A program made the translations under genes and the position numbers. The notes under the pieces are model-generated. The model was not told where the DNA came from. It was given only the letters and a program-made list of their open reading frames with translations, and did not search any database. From Aliiroseovarius sp. (GTDB lineage: Bacteria; Pseudomonadota; Alphaproteobacteria; Rhodobacterales; Rhodobacteraceae), in the NCBI RefSeq assembly GCF_030148435.1, contig NZ_JASBTN010000081.1:156419-220418 (forward strand): DNA of 64,000 nt. Reading direction: 5' to 3'. How positions within the stretch are numbered: position 1 is the stretch's first letter; each line of letters begins with the position of its first letter. Positions 8,089 through 16,698 of this stretch are shown in pieces.

Positions 8089-8558
8089 AGATCGTTTTAC
8101 GGCCCCTGCGGGTCGGGGATGCCGACACGCTCTGGCAATTCGAGATCGAAAACCGCGCCTGGTTCGAACGCTGGGTCGGGCCACGTCCCGACACCTATTG
8201 GAAGCTGGGATCGCTGAGGAAGATCGTCGAGGCAAAGCAGGCGGAAACCGACGCGATGTACCCGGTCTGAGAAGGCGCGCCCCTTCTGGGCCGGGTAAAC
8301 CTGGCCGGGATCGATGGCGGAGTCGCACAGTTGGGATACCGCATAGGTGAGGCATATGTCGGGCGCGGCGTGGCCTCGGTTGCCGTGGCGCTGGCGCTCG
8401 ACGAGGCCCGCGCGCGGGGTCACTGGGCAGTGGAGGCGCGGGTGGCATCGGGCAATCCGGCCTCGATCCGGGTTCTGGAAAAGACCGGGTTTTACCGGAC
8501 CGGTGCTGCGCAGGTCGGTGAACTGGACATGGCCCTTTACAGTTGCGACCTCGATTGA
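8085..8558 (+). pseudogene. GNAT-family (RimJ/RimL-like) acetyltransferase with one in-frame stop
   Basis: A 157-codon frame starting with GTG in a GTGA overlap with moeB is uninterrupted except for a TGA at 8268-8270. Before the stop it reads as the N-terminus of a RimJ/RimL-like N-acetyltransferase (LRPLRVGDADTLWQFEIENR). After it, in the same frame, come LLGRVNLAGIDGGVAQLGYR, the acetyl-CoA loop segment GEAYVGRGVASVAV, and ASGNPASIRVLEKTGFYRTG. Both halves have full-length family structure, so a single TGG-to-TGA or CGA-to-TGA change explains it. It may be a recent pseudogene, a sequencing error, or rarely read through. The second half has an ATG at 8331 but lacks the N-terminal strands needed for activity. 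Confidence 0.85.
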
Positions 8559-8635
8559 CAGGCAAACGGCCCGGTTCCCGGCACTGCGAAGCTCGAAACT
8601 CTTGTGGGCACCCCGTCGCTCCGGGCACCGTTCAC

Positions 8636-8775
8636 CTTTATCTTGCAAAAATATCCTGGGGTGAGCGCGCGAGCGCGAGGGGCAAAGCCCCTCCACCCGT
8701 TTTGCCTGGCAAAACGGGCCTGGCCCAACAGGTGCCAAGCCGAGGGCGCAGGCGGCTGGCGGGAGCCCGCATTGG
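8636..8775 (-). repeat. dispersed GGATATTT intergenic repeat, long form, copy B
   Basis: Sits in the 223-base gap between two convergent gene ends. Read on the minus strand it carries CCCCAGGATATTTTTG followed by CAAGATAAAG. Next to the core are three small inverted repeats: GAGCGCGCGAGCGCG, GGGGCAAAGCCCC and CCCGTTTTGC/GCAAAACGGG. Copy C at 12224-12367 is nearly identical over its first 100 bases. The rest of the gap shows no gene. Confidence 0.8.
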
Positions 8776-8781
8776 CTCTGT

Positions 8782-9990
8782 TCACAGCACCCGGTCGAGG
8801 TCCGCGATCAGGTCTTCTGCATCCTCCAACCCCACGGACAGGCGGAAAATCCCATCCCCGGCATAGGCGCGATACGCCTCCAGCGCCGCCCCCTCCAGAC
8901 GAAACGAGCTTTCCATCAGACCTTCGGTCGGCATCCAGAACACCAGGGACCGGTGATGGCCCAGCGACACGGCATAGTGGATCACTTCGAGCCGCTCCAT
9001 CATGCGTTCGGCCAACGCTTCCCCCTTGGCCGCATCCCCGACCTGAAAGGACAGCATGCCCGAAAAATTCGTCATCTGGGCCCGCGCCAGCCCATACTGC
9101 GGATGTGAGGCCAGACCGGGGTAGATCACCTGGCTCACCCGCGGGTCGGCCTCCAACCAGCCAGCGACCGTCATGGCCCCGGCCTCATGCGCCCGCATGC
9201 GCAGGGGCAGGGTCGCGGCCCCACGGGCAATCAGCCAGGCATTGAAGGGCGACAGGATACCGCCATGGTGGATCGAGGCCTCGCCACGCATTTTGGCCAC
9301 CAGCTCGCGCGAGCCCGCCACCGCGCCACCCACCGCGTCGCCATGGCCGCCAATGTATTTGGTGATCGAATGCATCACCAGGTCCACGCCGAACTCTGCC
9401 GGCCGGGTGCCGATGGGGGAAGCGAAGGTGCTGTCCACCGACATGATCGCCCCGGCGTCATGCGCCAGCTTCGCCACCGCCGCCAGGTCGGTCAGCCGCC
9501 CGATCGGATTCACCGGGGTTTCGGCATGAACCAGCCTGGTGTTTGGGCGCAGCGCCCCGGCCACCGCCTCCGGGTCCGACATGTTCACCACCGTGGCCTC
9601 GATCCCCAGACGGGGCAGGGTGTCGCGCACCAGTTCGGCCACGCCGGCATAAGACACATCCGAGACCAGCACATGATCCCCCGCCGACAGGAAGGTAAAG
9701 AATATTGCGCTGGCGGCCGCCATGCCCGAGGCGGTGCAGAGGCAGGCCTCGACCCCTTCCAGCGTGGCAATCTTGCGTTCCAGCATGTCCACGGTCGGGT
9801 TGCCCCAGCGCGCATAAAGCCAAGGGGCATCTTCGGGGATGTCATGGGCGGAAAAGCCCGCGGCTTCTTCGACCACGAAGGTCGATGACATGTGCAAGGG
9901 TGGCGCCGAAGCCTTGGTCGCCGGGTCGGGAGCTTCGCCCGCGTGAATGGCGGTGGTCATCGGGCCCATGGGGCGGTTCGGCTGGGACAT
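8782..9990 (-). CDS. PLP-dependent Cys/Met-metabolism enzyme (cystathionine gamma-synthase / gamma-lyase type)
   Basis: A 402-residue fold-type I PLP enzyme of the trans-sulfuration family. Visible features: YARWGNPTVDMLERKIATLEG near the N-terminus (active-site Tyr), TASGMAAASA phosphate-binding segment, ETPVNPIGRLTD, SVDSTFASPIGTRP containing the pyridine-N Asp, and PLP lysine in HSITKYIGGHGDAVGG. The family includes cystathionine gamma-synthase, cystathionine beta- and gamma-lyase, methionine gamma-lyase and O-acetylhomoserine sulfhydrylase, which cannot be told apart safely by eye. Marine roseobacters use methionine gamma-lyase-type enzymes to release methanethiol. The gene stands alone, divergent from the M3 peptidase. 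Confidence 0.88.
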   Translation of the reverse strand: MSQPNRPMGPMTTAIHAGEAPDPATKASAPPLHMSSTFVVEEAAGFSAHDIPEDAPWLYARWGNPTVDMLERKIATLEGVEACLCTASGMAAASAIFFTFLSAGDHVLVSDVSYAGVAELVRDTLPRLGIEATVVNMSDPEAVAGALRPNTRLVHAETPVNPIGRLTDLAAVAKLAHDAGAIMSVDSTFASPIGTRPAEFGVDLVMHSITKYIGGHGDAVGGAVAGSRELVAKMRGEASIHHGGILSPFNAWLIARGAATLPLRMRAHEAGAMTVAGWLEADPRVSQVIYPGLASHPQYGLARAQMTNFSGMLSFQVGDAAKGEALAERMMERLEVIHYAVSLGHHRSLVFWMPTEGLMESSFRLEGAALEAYRAYAGDGIFRLSVGLEDAEDLIADLDRVL

Positions 9991-10102
9991 GGCGGAAACT
10001 CCTTTGCGCCGAGGAAACGCGCGCTGCTCGACGAAGTCCAGCCCGTTTGCGTATGGACATGTCGCAATCCGTCCCTAGGTTGCATCTGCAAAGGAGACCC
10101 GC

Positions 10103-12127
10103 ATGACCAACCCGCTTCTGTCCGCCTGGGACACGCAATTCGACCTGCCGCCCTTCGGCGCGATCACGGACGAGGATTTCGCACCCGCTTTCGAGGCCGC
10201 CCTGGCCGAGGCGCGCGGCAATCTGGCTGCCATTGCCGACAATCCCGAAGCGCCCACATTCGCCAATACGATCGAGGCGCTGGAACGGGCGGATGCCACG
10301 CTGAACCGGGTGCTGGGGGTATTTTACAATTTGGCCGGGGCGGATTCGACGCCCAGACGGGAAGAGTTGCAACGTGCCTTCTCGCCGAAACTCGCCGCCT
10401 ATGCTGCCGAGATTTCGATGAATGCGCAGCTTTTCAAACGCGTTGAAACACTGTGGCTTTCGCGCGATGACCTGGCCCTGTCTGCGGAACAGGCCCGCGT
10501 TCTGATGCTGACACGGCGTGGCTTCGTCCGGGCAGGCGCGTTGCTGCAGGGGCAGGATCGCGACCGGTACAAGCAGGTTCAGGAACGCCTCGCGGTGCTC
10601 GGCACCGAATTCATGCAGAACCTGCTGGCCGACGAACGCGACTGGCATATGGAAATTTCAGGCGAGGATCTGGACGGTCTTCCCGATTTCGTGCTCGACA
10701 CCGCCCGCGCCGCCGGGGCCGAAAAGGGGGCGGACAGCCCGGTCGTGACCCTCTCGCGTTCGCTGATTACCCCGTTTTTGCAATTCTCGCCCCGCCGCGA
10801 CCTGCGCCAAACCGCCTTTGAGGCCTATACCGCGCGCGGCGCCAATGGGGGCGAGACAGACAACCGCGCCATCGCCACCGAAATCCTGTCGCTGCGCGAG
10901 ACCCGCGCGCGGCTCCTGGGCTATGACAGTTTCGCCCAGTTCAAGCTCGAAACCGAGATGGCCGGCCATCCCGATCGGGTGCGCGATCTGCTGATGGAAG
11001 TCTGGGAACCGGCCAGGGCCGCCGCGCTGAAGGATGCGGCCACCATGACCCGGATGCTGCATGCCGACGGTTACAACGGCGATCTGGAGCCCTGGGACTG
11101 GCACTACTACGCCGAGCGTCGCCGCCAGCAGGAACACGATCTGGACGAGGCGGAACTGAAACCCTACCTGCAGCTCGACCGCATGATCGAAGCTGCCTTC
11201 AGCGTGGCCAACCGCCTGTTCGGGCTGGAGTTCACACCCCTGGAGGTCCCGCTTTATCACGAGGACGCCCGCGCCTGGGAGGTGACGCGCGACGGTCGGC
11301 ACCAGGCGGTGTTCGTGGGGGATTACTTCGCGCGCGGCTCGAAGCGGTCCGGTGCCTGGTGTTCGGCCATGCGCAGCCAGCAGAAGCTCGACGGCGATAT
11401 TCGCCCCATCGTGGTCAATGTCTGCAACTTTGCCAAGGCCGAGGCGGGCAAACCGGCGCTGCTGTCCTGGGACGACGCGCGCACGCTGTTTCACGAATTC
11501 GGCCACGCGCTGCACCAGATGTTGTCCAACGTGACTTACGAGTCGATCTCGGGCACCTCGGTGGCGCGCGATTTCGTCGAGCTGCCAAGCCAGCTTTACG
11601 AACATTGGCTGGAAGTGCCCGAGGTGCTGGGCGAGTTCGCCACCCATGCCGAGACCGGCGCGGCGATGCCGAAACCGATGCTGGACCGGCTGCTGGCGGC
11701 GGCCACCCATGACATGGGGTTCCAGACGGTTGAATTCGTGGCCTCGGCCCTTGTCGACCTGTCCTTCCACGACGGGGCGGCGCCCACCGACCCGATGCAG
11801 GCCCAGGCCGAAGTGTTGGAGGCCATCGGCATGCCGAAAGCCATCCGCATGCGCCATGCCACGCCGCATTTCGCCCATGTCTTTGCAGGCGACGGGTATT
11901 CCTCGGGCTATTACAGCTACATGTGGTCGGAGGTGATGGATGCCGACGCCTTCGAGGCGTTTCTGGACGCGGGTGATCCCTTCCACGCCGAGACCGCGCG
12001 GCTGCTGGAAAAACACATCCTGTCGGCCGGCGGTTCGGTGGAGGCCGAAGACCTCTATCGTGCCTTCCGCGGCCGTCTGCCGGGCGTCGAGGCGCTCTTG
12101 AAAGGCAGGGGGCTCGCCGCGGCATGA
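10103..12127 (+). CDS. dcp: M3 family oligopeptidase / peptidyl-dipeptidase Dcp
   Basis: A 674-residue zinc metallopeptidase of family M3, the length of E. coli Dcp and oligopeptidase A. The zinc site is LFHEFGHALHQML with the third ligand Glu in TSVARDFVELPSQLYEHW, the usual downstream spacing. GYSSGYYSYMWSEVMDADAF near the C-terminus is the conserved substrate-binding Tyr/Gly-rich loop. No signal peptide, so it is cytoplasmic and probably completes peptide degradation. AAGGAG lies before the ATG. Dcp is preferred over OpdA because of overall motif wording, but the two are close relatives. Confidence 0.92.
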   Translation: MTNPLLSAWDTQFDLPPFGAITDEDFAPAFEAALAEARGNLAAIADNPEAPTFANTIEALERADATLNRVLGVFYNLAGADSTPRREELQRAFSPKLAAYAAEISMNAQLFKRVETLWLSRDDLALSAEQARVLMLTRRGFVRAGALLQGQDRDRYKQVQERLAVLGTEFMQNLLADERDWHMEISGEDLDGLPDFVLDTARAAGAEKGADSPVVTLSRSLITPFLQFSPRRDLRQTAFEAYTARGANGGETDNRAIATEILSLRETRARLLGYDSFAQFKLETEMAGHPDRVRDLLMEVWEPARAAALKDAATMTRMLHADGYNGDLEPWDWHYYAERRRQQEHDLDEAELKPYLQLDRMIEAAFSVANRLFGLEFTPLEVPLYHEDARAWEVTRDGRHQAVFVGDYFARGSKRSGAWCSAMRSQQKLDGDIRPIVVNVCNFAKAEAGKPALLSWDDARTLFHEFGHALHQMLSNVTYESISGTSVARDFVELPSQLYEHWLEVPEVLGEFATHAETGAAMPKPMLDRLLAAATHDMGFQTVEFVASALVDLSFHDGAAPTDPMQAQAEVLEAIGMPKAIRMRHATPHFAHVFAGDGYSSGYYSYMWSEVMDADAFEAFLDAGDPFHAETARLLEKHILSAGGSVEAEDLYRAFRGRLPGVEALLKGRGLAAA

Positions 12128-12223
12128 CCTGAAAACCCCGGCCCGGCTCCCACCCTCGGTCGGAACTGCGGCGGGGCGGCCGGGCGCCACCCCGCTACGC
12201 CGCGTCGGGCAAGCCCCCCCTGT

Positions 12224-12367
12224 TCTTTATCTTGCCAAAAATATCCTGGGGTGAGCGCGTCAGCGCGAGGGGCAAAGCCCCTTCGCCCGTTTTGCACAGC
12301 AAAACGGGCCACGCCCAACCAACGACAAGCCCCACAGGGGCGCAGGCGCTGGGCGGGTGCGCCCCAT
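12224..12367 (-). repeat. dispersed GGATATTT intergenic repeat, long form, copy C
   Basis: Occupies the convergent gap between dcp and the cation exporter gene. It shares with copy B the minus-strand core CCCCAGGATATTTTTG...AAGATAAAG and the three neighbouring inverted repeats (including GGGGCAAAGCCCC and CCCGTTTTGC/GCAAAACGGG). Similarity then weakens but continues as GGCGCAGGCG and CGGGTGC. The two long copies may act as bidirectional transcript ends. Confidence 0.8.
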
Positions 12368-12371
12368 TGCC

Positions 12372-13286
12372 TTATTGCGGCGCGCGCGAAGGGTCTTCCG
12401 GATGCGGCAGCACCCCGACCGGATCCTTGTGCAACATGACATCCGTTTGCGGATAGGCGCGCAAAATGGCGCGGCGCAGGGCGGCGCCGGTGGCGTGGGC
12501 CTCGTCCAGGCTTTGCGCGCCGTCCAGTTCGATATGCATGTTGACGAACACCTTGCTGCCGGCGCGCCGAGTCTTGAGGTCGTGATACCCGTATACGCCC
12601 GGCCAGCCGTGGGCAATTGCCTCGATCCCGGCGATCATCTCGGGGTCGGCGGCGCGGTCCATCAGCCCGTCCCAGGCGGTCTTGAAGATCCGAAGCGCAC
12701 CGACCGCCAGCAGGATGGCCGCGCCGATGGCCACGGCGCTGTCGATTGCTTCCATCTGGAACCAGCTCGCCGCCCAGAGCGACAGGATTGCGCCGATGTT
12801 CGGGATGAGGTCGCCCAGGTAATGCAGGCTGTCCGCCTTGACCACCGCCGACCCGGTGCGCGCGGCCACGAAGCGTTGCCACAGCACCAGCGACAGGGTC
12901 AGCACGATCGAGGTGCCCATGACGATGATGCCCTTGCCATGGGCCATGATGGGGGCGGGTTCGCCGGACCAGAGCCGTGTCACGGCGGCAAAGGCAATGA
13001 TGCCGGCGGAAACCAGGATGAACAGGCTCTGCCCCAGCGCCGCCAGGTCCTCGGCCGACGTATGGCCGAAAGTGTGGTCGTCGTCGGCGGGGCGCGCGGC
13101 GTACCAGATCGCCGCCAGGGCGCCCAATGACACCATCAGGTCCATCGCCGAATCCGCCAGGGACGCCGCCACGGACAAGGCATTGGTTTCGCCAAGGGCC
13201 CAGAGTTTCAGCAGCACCAGCGTCGCGGCGACGGAGGCCGAGGCGATCCCGGCGGAAAGGTTCATGCGTGTGCGTGTGTCGGCCAT
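12372..13286 (-). CDS. cation diffusion facilitator (CDF) family metal exporter
   Basis: A 304-residue inner-membrane antiporter that exports divalent metals (Zn, Fe, Mn, Cd or Co) in exchange for protons. It has the CDF layout: about six transmembrane helices, with the site-A metal ligands in SLADSAMDLMVSLGA (Asp pair) and KADSLHYLGDLIPNIGA (HxxxD), the inter-helix DDDHTFGHTSAEDLAALGQ loop, then a cytoplasmic ferredoxin-like domain (VFVNMHIELDGAQSLDEAHATG). The site-A HxxxD pattern is typical of FieF-like members. No regulator is adjacent, so metal preference is open. Confidence 0.92.
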   Translation of the reverse strand: MADTRTRMNLSAGIASASVAATLVLLKLWALGETNALSVAASLADSAMDLMVSLGALAAIWYAARPADDDHTFGHTSAEDLAALGQSLFILVSAGIIAFAAVTRLWSGEPAPIMAHGKGIIVMGTSIVLTLSLVLWQRFVAARTGSAVVKADSLHYLGDLIPNIGAILSLWAASWFQMEAIDSAVAIGAAILLAVGALRIFKTAWDGLMDRAADPEMIAGIEAIAHGWPGVYGYHDLKTRRAGSKVFVNMHIELDGAQSLDEAHATGAALRRAILRAYPQTDVMLHKDPVGVLPHPEDPSRAPQ

Positions 13287-13324
13287 GGCACTGCGCTATC
13301 CGATTCCCTGCCCGGCTCGCAAGG

Positions 13325-14314
13325 TCACAGCAGTGCCTTCTCGCGGATCCGTGCCCAGGCGCGCGTCTCGACCCCCTCCTTCGCCGGTTCCAGGCAGCGC
13401 TGGCCCAGGTACCAGTAAAAGAACCTGGCGAAGGGAAACTCCGCCATCGCCTCCGGTCCGAAGCTCAATGCCTCGCGCAGGTCCGACACCCGCCGTGCGG
13501 TCAGGGTGGCTTGCCAGTAGTCCACCTTGCCGCAAGTCACCACCGCGCAGCGCTGCATCAGGGCCTCGAACCCCACTGCCGAGGTCTGAGTGACCACCAG
13601 ATCCGACGCCTCGATCAGGTCATGTACCGAGGCTTCGGACAGTTTCACGTTCGGATAGTCCCGCGTGATGTCCATGATGGTGCGGCGGGCAGGTTTCGAT
13701 GTTGCCGGGTGCAGCTTTACATAGATCAATGCCTCGCGATCATGTTCGGCGCAGGTGCGGATCATCTCTTCGGTGGTCAGATGGTGGAGCCGCTCGCCCG
13801 GCCTGTCCTCGATCTCCTGGCAGAACACGGTCGCCCGTGCGCCTTGCAGAGGCGCATGCACGCGCACTTCCTGCGGCCGGCCGGAGATATTTTCGCGCAG
13901 CATGTAGCCCGAGACCCCGTCGAAGAAATAGCGCGCCTTGCCCGGGTCCACCCGGTCCGCGCAGAATCCCCCGAACCGCAGGGAACTGTGGGCGCGCAGG
14001 CCCAACTCGTCCAGGTGCCAGAAGCCCCAGATGTAGCTGGGTTGAACATGCAGCGTCCGTGGCGCATAGCCCGGCGCGTCGGCGCAGATCAGGCGGATGT
14101 CCTCGGGGCGGCGGTCCAATTCGGCGGCCTCGCGGCTGCCGTGAGCGACCAGCAGCATGGGCCAGCCTTCCCTGGCGGCCTTTGCTTCGAGCTTGCGAAA
14201 CAGGTCGAGATGCCCCTCGGCGATACGCTCCAGCCAGCCCGCGTCGGCATGGATGACGATGGCCCGCCCGACCCTCAGCCTCCGTGCGCCCCGGGGGGAG
14301 TCTATCAGGTCCAT
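13325..14314 (-). CDS. capsule polysaccharide biosynthesis (KpsC/KpsS-like) protein
   Basis: A 329-residue protein that looks like the Capsule_synth family, whose members KpsC and KpsS are beta-Kdo transferases that build the lipid linker of capsules. Support is the late pattern YVKLHPATSKPARRT, a sialyltransferase/GT-B-like HP motif, followed by ASVHDLIEASDLVVTQTSAVGFEALM and CAVVTCGKVDYW. Only one GT-B-type unit is present. It begins directly after the stop codon of the SH3 gene (TAGATG), so the two are co-transcribed. No other capsule genes are in the window, and the acceptor is unknown. Confidence 0.75.
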   Translation of the reverse strand: MDLIDSPRGARRLRVGRAIVIHADAGWLERIAEGHLDLFRKLEAKAAREGWPMLLVAHGSREAAELDRRPEDIRLICADAPGYAPRTLHVQPSYIWGFWHLDELGLRAHSSLRFGGFCADRVDPGKARYFFDGVSGYMLRENISGRPQEVRVHAPLQGARATVFCQEIEDRPGERLHHLTTEEMIRTCAEHDREALIYVKLHPATSKPARRTIMDITRDYPNVKLSEASVHDLIEASDLVVTQTSAVGFEALMQRCAVVTCGKVDYWQATLTARRVSDLREALSFGPEAMAEFPFARFFYWYLGQRCLEPAKEGVETRAWARIREKALL

Positions 14315-14818
14315 CTAGTGGATTACCTCGTCTGTACGAACCCCCCAGAACGCGGATTTTGGCGCCCAGCCCTTTTGCCCGTCAGCGCGCAACAGGCACC
14401 AGTCGGTGGCACATTCCTCGACCCGCGCAATGACCCCGGCTTCGAGATAGGCATTGACCCGCGTCGATGAATCGGGGCGCTGGAAAAGCGCAGTAAGGTC
14501 GGTTTCTATGATCACCGTGCGCGCGCCGGACAGAAGCGAATAGTGCATCCAGCCGCCGACGCCGTCGCGGTCGCGGACCTGGCGCCAGTGGCCAAATTCT
14601 CCGATGATCTCCAGGGGCATGCCCGGTGCCGTGAACACCCAGTCGATCCGGTGGGTCAGCGATGGGCCACGGCGCACATTGCCCTCGTCGGTCTTCAGGG
14701 AAACATAGCGCGGGATCGGCAGGTTTGTGACCGAGCCGCGCTCCTCGTTCTTTGCCGCAAGCGCAGGCAGGCCGTACACCACCATGCATCCGGCCAGAAT
14801 TGCCCCGATCAACCGCAT
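14315..14818 (-). CDS. exported SH3 domain protein
   Basis: A 167-residue secreted protein. The chosen ATG (14818) gives a signal peptide (MRLIGAILAGCMVVYGLPALAA) and has AGGGGG before it; an upstream ATG at 14887 would bury it. After cleavage there are two bacterial SH3-like units: VSLKTDEGNVRRGPSLTHRIDWVF...GEFGHWRQVRDRDGVGGWMH and a second ending ATDWCLLRADGQKGWAPKSAFWG. Such domains usually bind cell wall peptides. It is the first gene of a two-gene unit with the capsule-type glycosyltransferase, which suggests an envelope role. Confidence 0.85.
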   Translation of the reverse strand: MRLIGAILAGCMVVYGLPALAAKNEERGSVTNLPIPRYVSLKTDEGNVRRGPSLTHRIDWVFTAPGMPLEIIGEFGHWRQVRDRDGVGGWMHYSLLSGARTVIIETDLTALFQRPDSSTRVNAYLEAGVIARVEECATDWCLLRADGQKGWAPKSAFWGVRTDEVIH

Positions 14819-14969
14819 GCGGCCCCCTTCGTCCACCCGACGTAATTCACCTGACAGCCCTCGAACGTCATTCTTTTCTTTCTGCACGTGCGTTGGTGCT
14901 TGTGCAGCATCGCGTTCCTTGCCAGTTTGTCACCGTGAGCCGAGAAAGAAAAGAAGAAGGGAGGGCAGC

Positions 14970-15956
14970 ATGGCCCCTGAACGTCTGAGTGTTGTCGTGA
15001 CGCGACGGTTGCCGGAACCGGTCGAGACCCGGATGAAGGAGCTCTTCGACGTCGAGCTGCGAGAGGACGACACGCCGATGTCGCGCGACGAACTGCTCGG
15101 TGCGATGAAACGGGCCGATGTGCTGGTGCCCACCCTGACCGACCAGATCGACCAGAGCATGCTGGCGGCGGCCGGTGGCAAGCTGAAACTGATCGCCAAC
15201 TACGGCGCGGGCGTCGACCATATCGACATTCATACGGCGCGGCAGCGCGGCGTTCTGGTGTCGAACACGCCCGGCGTGTCGGCGGATGATACGGCGGATA
15301 TGGCCCTTGCGCTGATCCTGGCCGTGACCCGCCGTTTCCCGGAAGGCATCCGCCTGATGTCCGAAGGCAAGTGGGAGGGCTGGTCGCCCTCGGGCATGTT
15401 GGGCCACCGCATCCAGGGGCGCCGTCTGGGTATCCTGGGCATGGGGCGCATCGGTCAGGCCGTGGCCGCCCGCGCCAAAGCTTTCGGCATGCAGGTGCAT
15501 TACCACAACCGCAAGCGCCTTCACGCGGAAATCGAAGAGCGCTACGAGGCGACATATTGGGAAAGCCTCGACCAGATGGTGGCGCGCATGGACGTGCTGT
15601 CGATCAACTGCCCGCATACGCCCTCGACCTTCCACCTGATGAACGCGCGCCGTTTGAAGCTGATGAAGCCGGATGCGGTGATCGTGAACACCTCGCGCGG
15701 AGAAGTGATCGACGAGAACGCGTTGACCCGCATGCTGCGCGCGGGCGAGATCTCCGGCGCCGGGCTCGACGTCTATGAACACGGGGCCGAGATCAACCCG
15801 CGTCTGCGCGACCTGCCCAGCGTCGTGGCGCTGCCACATATGGGCTCGGCCACGCATGAAGGCCGGATCGAGATGGGCGAGAAGGTGATCATCAACATCA
15901 AGACCTTCGCCGACGGCCACCGTCCACCGGACCAGGTGGTGCCGGGAATGCTGTGA
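14970..15956 (+). CDS. D-isomer-specific 2-hydroxyacid dehydrogenase (D-glycerate dehydrogenase / glyoxylate reductase type)
   Basis: A 328-residue NAD(P)-dependent dehydrogenase likely reducing glyoxylate or hydroxypyruvate, or oxidising D-glycerate. Motifs: the Rossmann loop LGILGMGRIGQAVAARA, substrate loop NYGAGVDHIDI, catalytic Arg in VNTSRGEVIDENAL, Glu in LDVYEHGAEINP, and catalytic His in LPHMGSATHEGR. The ATG at 14970 is supported by GGGAGG seven bases upstream; in-frame codons back to 14727 cover the promoter of the divergent SH3 gene. It overlaps the next gene through GTGA. Confidence 0.9.
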   Translation: MAPERLSVVVTRRLPEPVETRMKELFDVELREDDTPMSRDELLGAMKRADVLVPTLTDQIDQSMLAAAGGKLKLIANYGAGVDHIDIHTARQRGVLVSNTPGVSADDTADMALALILAVTRRFPEGIRLMSEGKWEGWSPSGMLGHRIQGRRLGILGMGRIGQAVAARAKAFGMQVHYHNRKRLHAEIEERYEATYWESLDQMVARMDVLSINCPHTPSTFHLMNARRLKLMKPDAVIVNTSRGEVIDENALTRMLRAGEISGAGLDVYEHGAEINPRLRDLPSVVALPHMGSATHEGRIEMGEKVIINIKTFADGHRPPDQVVPGML

Positions 15957-16642
15957 GTCTCCGACGCCCATCCGAAGGCACAAAGTCACGCCGAGTCTGG
16001 AACCTGGCGGATCGGCTGACAGCCGAATTTGGGCGTCCAGCTGGACGTGCCGAAGTTTGCGGTCACCCCGAGGTTTCGGACATACTGCACAAAACCGTTT
16101 CCACGCAATATGGGGCGTGGAAACGCGCCTCCCATCCCGAGTTGTCCGGGCGTCGGTATGACCCGGGAAATGAAGAAAAACACACAGGCTGGCCTTTGAA
16201 TGAGGTGCCGCCCTCTGGCGGGAAGGAACTGCTCCGCGATACGGAGTACAAGTGGGACATTCTGTTGAAGAACGGGTTTTCCTATCTGGGCGATTGGGAG
16301 GAAGATGGCGCGGGGGAAATGCGTCTGGAGCGTCAAGCCCCGGATGCGCCGGGAGTTTACGCATTCGTGGTTGGCGAAGAGGTAGTCTATGTCGGAAAGA
16401 CCTCTCGCACTCTTAGGGCGCGCATGGCCGACTATCGTCGTGGGCACTACCGCCAGCGGACCAGCGCGGCAGTGAAACGGCAGATTGGCGAGGTTTTGAG
16501 GCAGGGCACAGGTGTCCGCGTTCTGGTGGCCACCCCTCCGGATGGGCTTTGGAATGGGTTGCCGATAGTCACTCTGCACGGGCTGGAGGCGGGCCTCATC
16601 CAGCTGTTGACCCCGCTGTGGAACAGGCAGGGCAAAGGCTGA
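15953..16642 (+). CDS. GIY-YIG nuclease domain protein
   Basis: A 229-residue protein with a C-terminal GIY-YIG domain: GVYAFVVGEEVVYVGKTSRTL gives the GVY...YVG core, ARMADYRRGHY the catalytic Arg helix, and LEAGLIQLLTPLWNRQGKG the metal-binding Glu and terminal Asn. The first 110 residues are of unknown type. The GTG start overlaps the stop of the dehydrogenase (GTGA); there is no other plausible start before the domain. Base composition appears lower in GC than neighbours and codon use is less biased, so it may be acquired. It could act in DNA repair, restriction or mobile-element biology. A hairpin terminator follows at once. Confidence 0.75.
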   Translation: MSLRRPSEGTKSRRVWNLADRLTAEFGRPAGRAEVCGHPEVSDILHKTVSTQYGAWKRASHPELSGRRYDPGNEEKHTGWPLNEVPPSGGKELLRDTEYKWDILLKNGFSYLGDWEEDGAGEMRLERQAPDAPGVYAFVVGEEVVYVGKTSRTLRARMADYRRGHYRQRTSAAVKRQIGEVLRQGTGVRVLVATPPDGLWNGLPIVTLHGLEAGLIQLLTPLWNRQGKG

Positions 16643-16643
16643 C

Positions 16644-16673
16644 TCGCCCGCTTTGGCGGGGTCTTGCTTTTTC
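16644..16673 (+). terminator. rho-independent terminator after the GIY-YIG gene
   Basis: Stem CCCGC/GCGGG around a TTTG loop, followed by TCTTGCTTTTT. It lies two bases past the stop codon. Confidence 0.7.
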
Positions 16674-16698
16674 GGGGGGCGTGCCGAAAGCTGGGCGC

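Noticed and set aside
8268..8270. Selenocysteine decoding of the TGA in the acetyltransferase.
   Set aside because: GNAT enzymes have no selenocysteine forms and no SECIS-like hairpin was seen directly after the codon.
10658..12190. A 510-codon minus-strand frame.
   Set aside because: Antisense to the M3 peptidase, which has an intact zinc site and full length.
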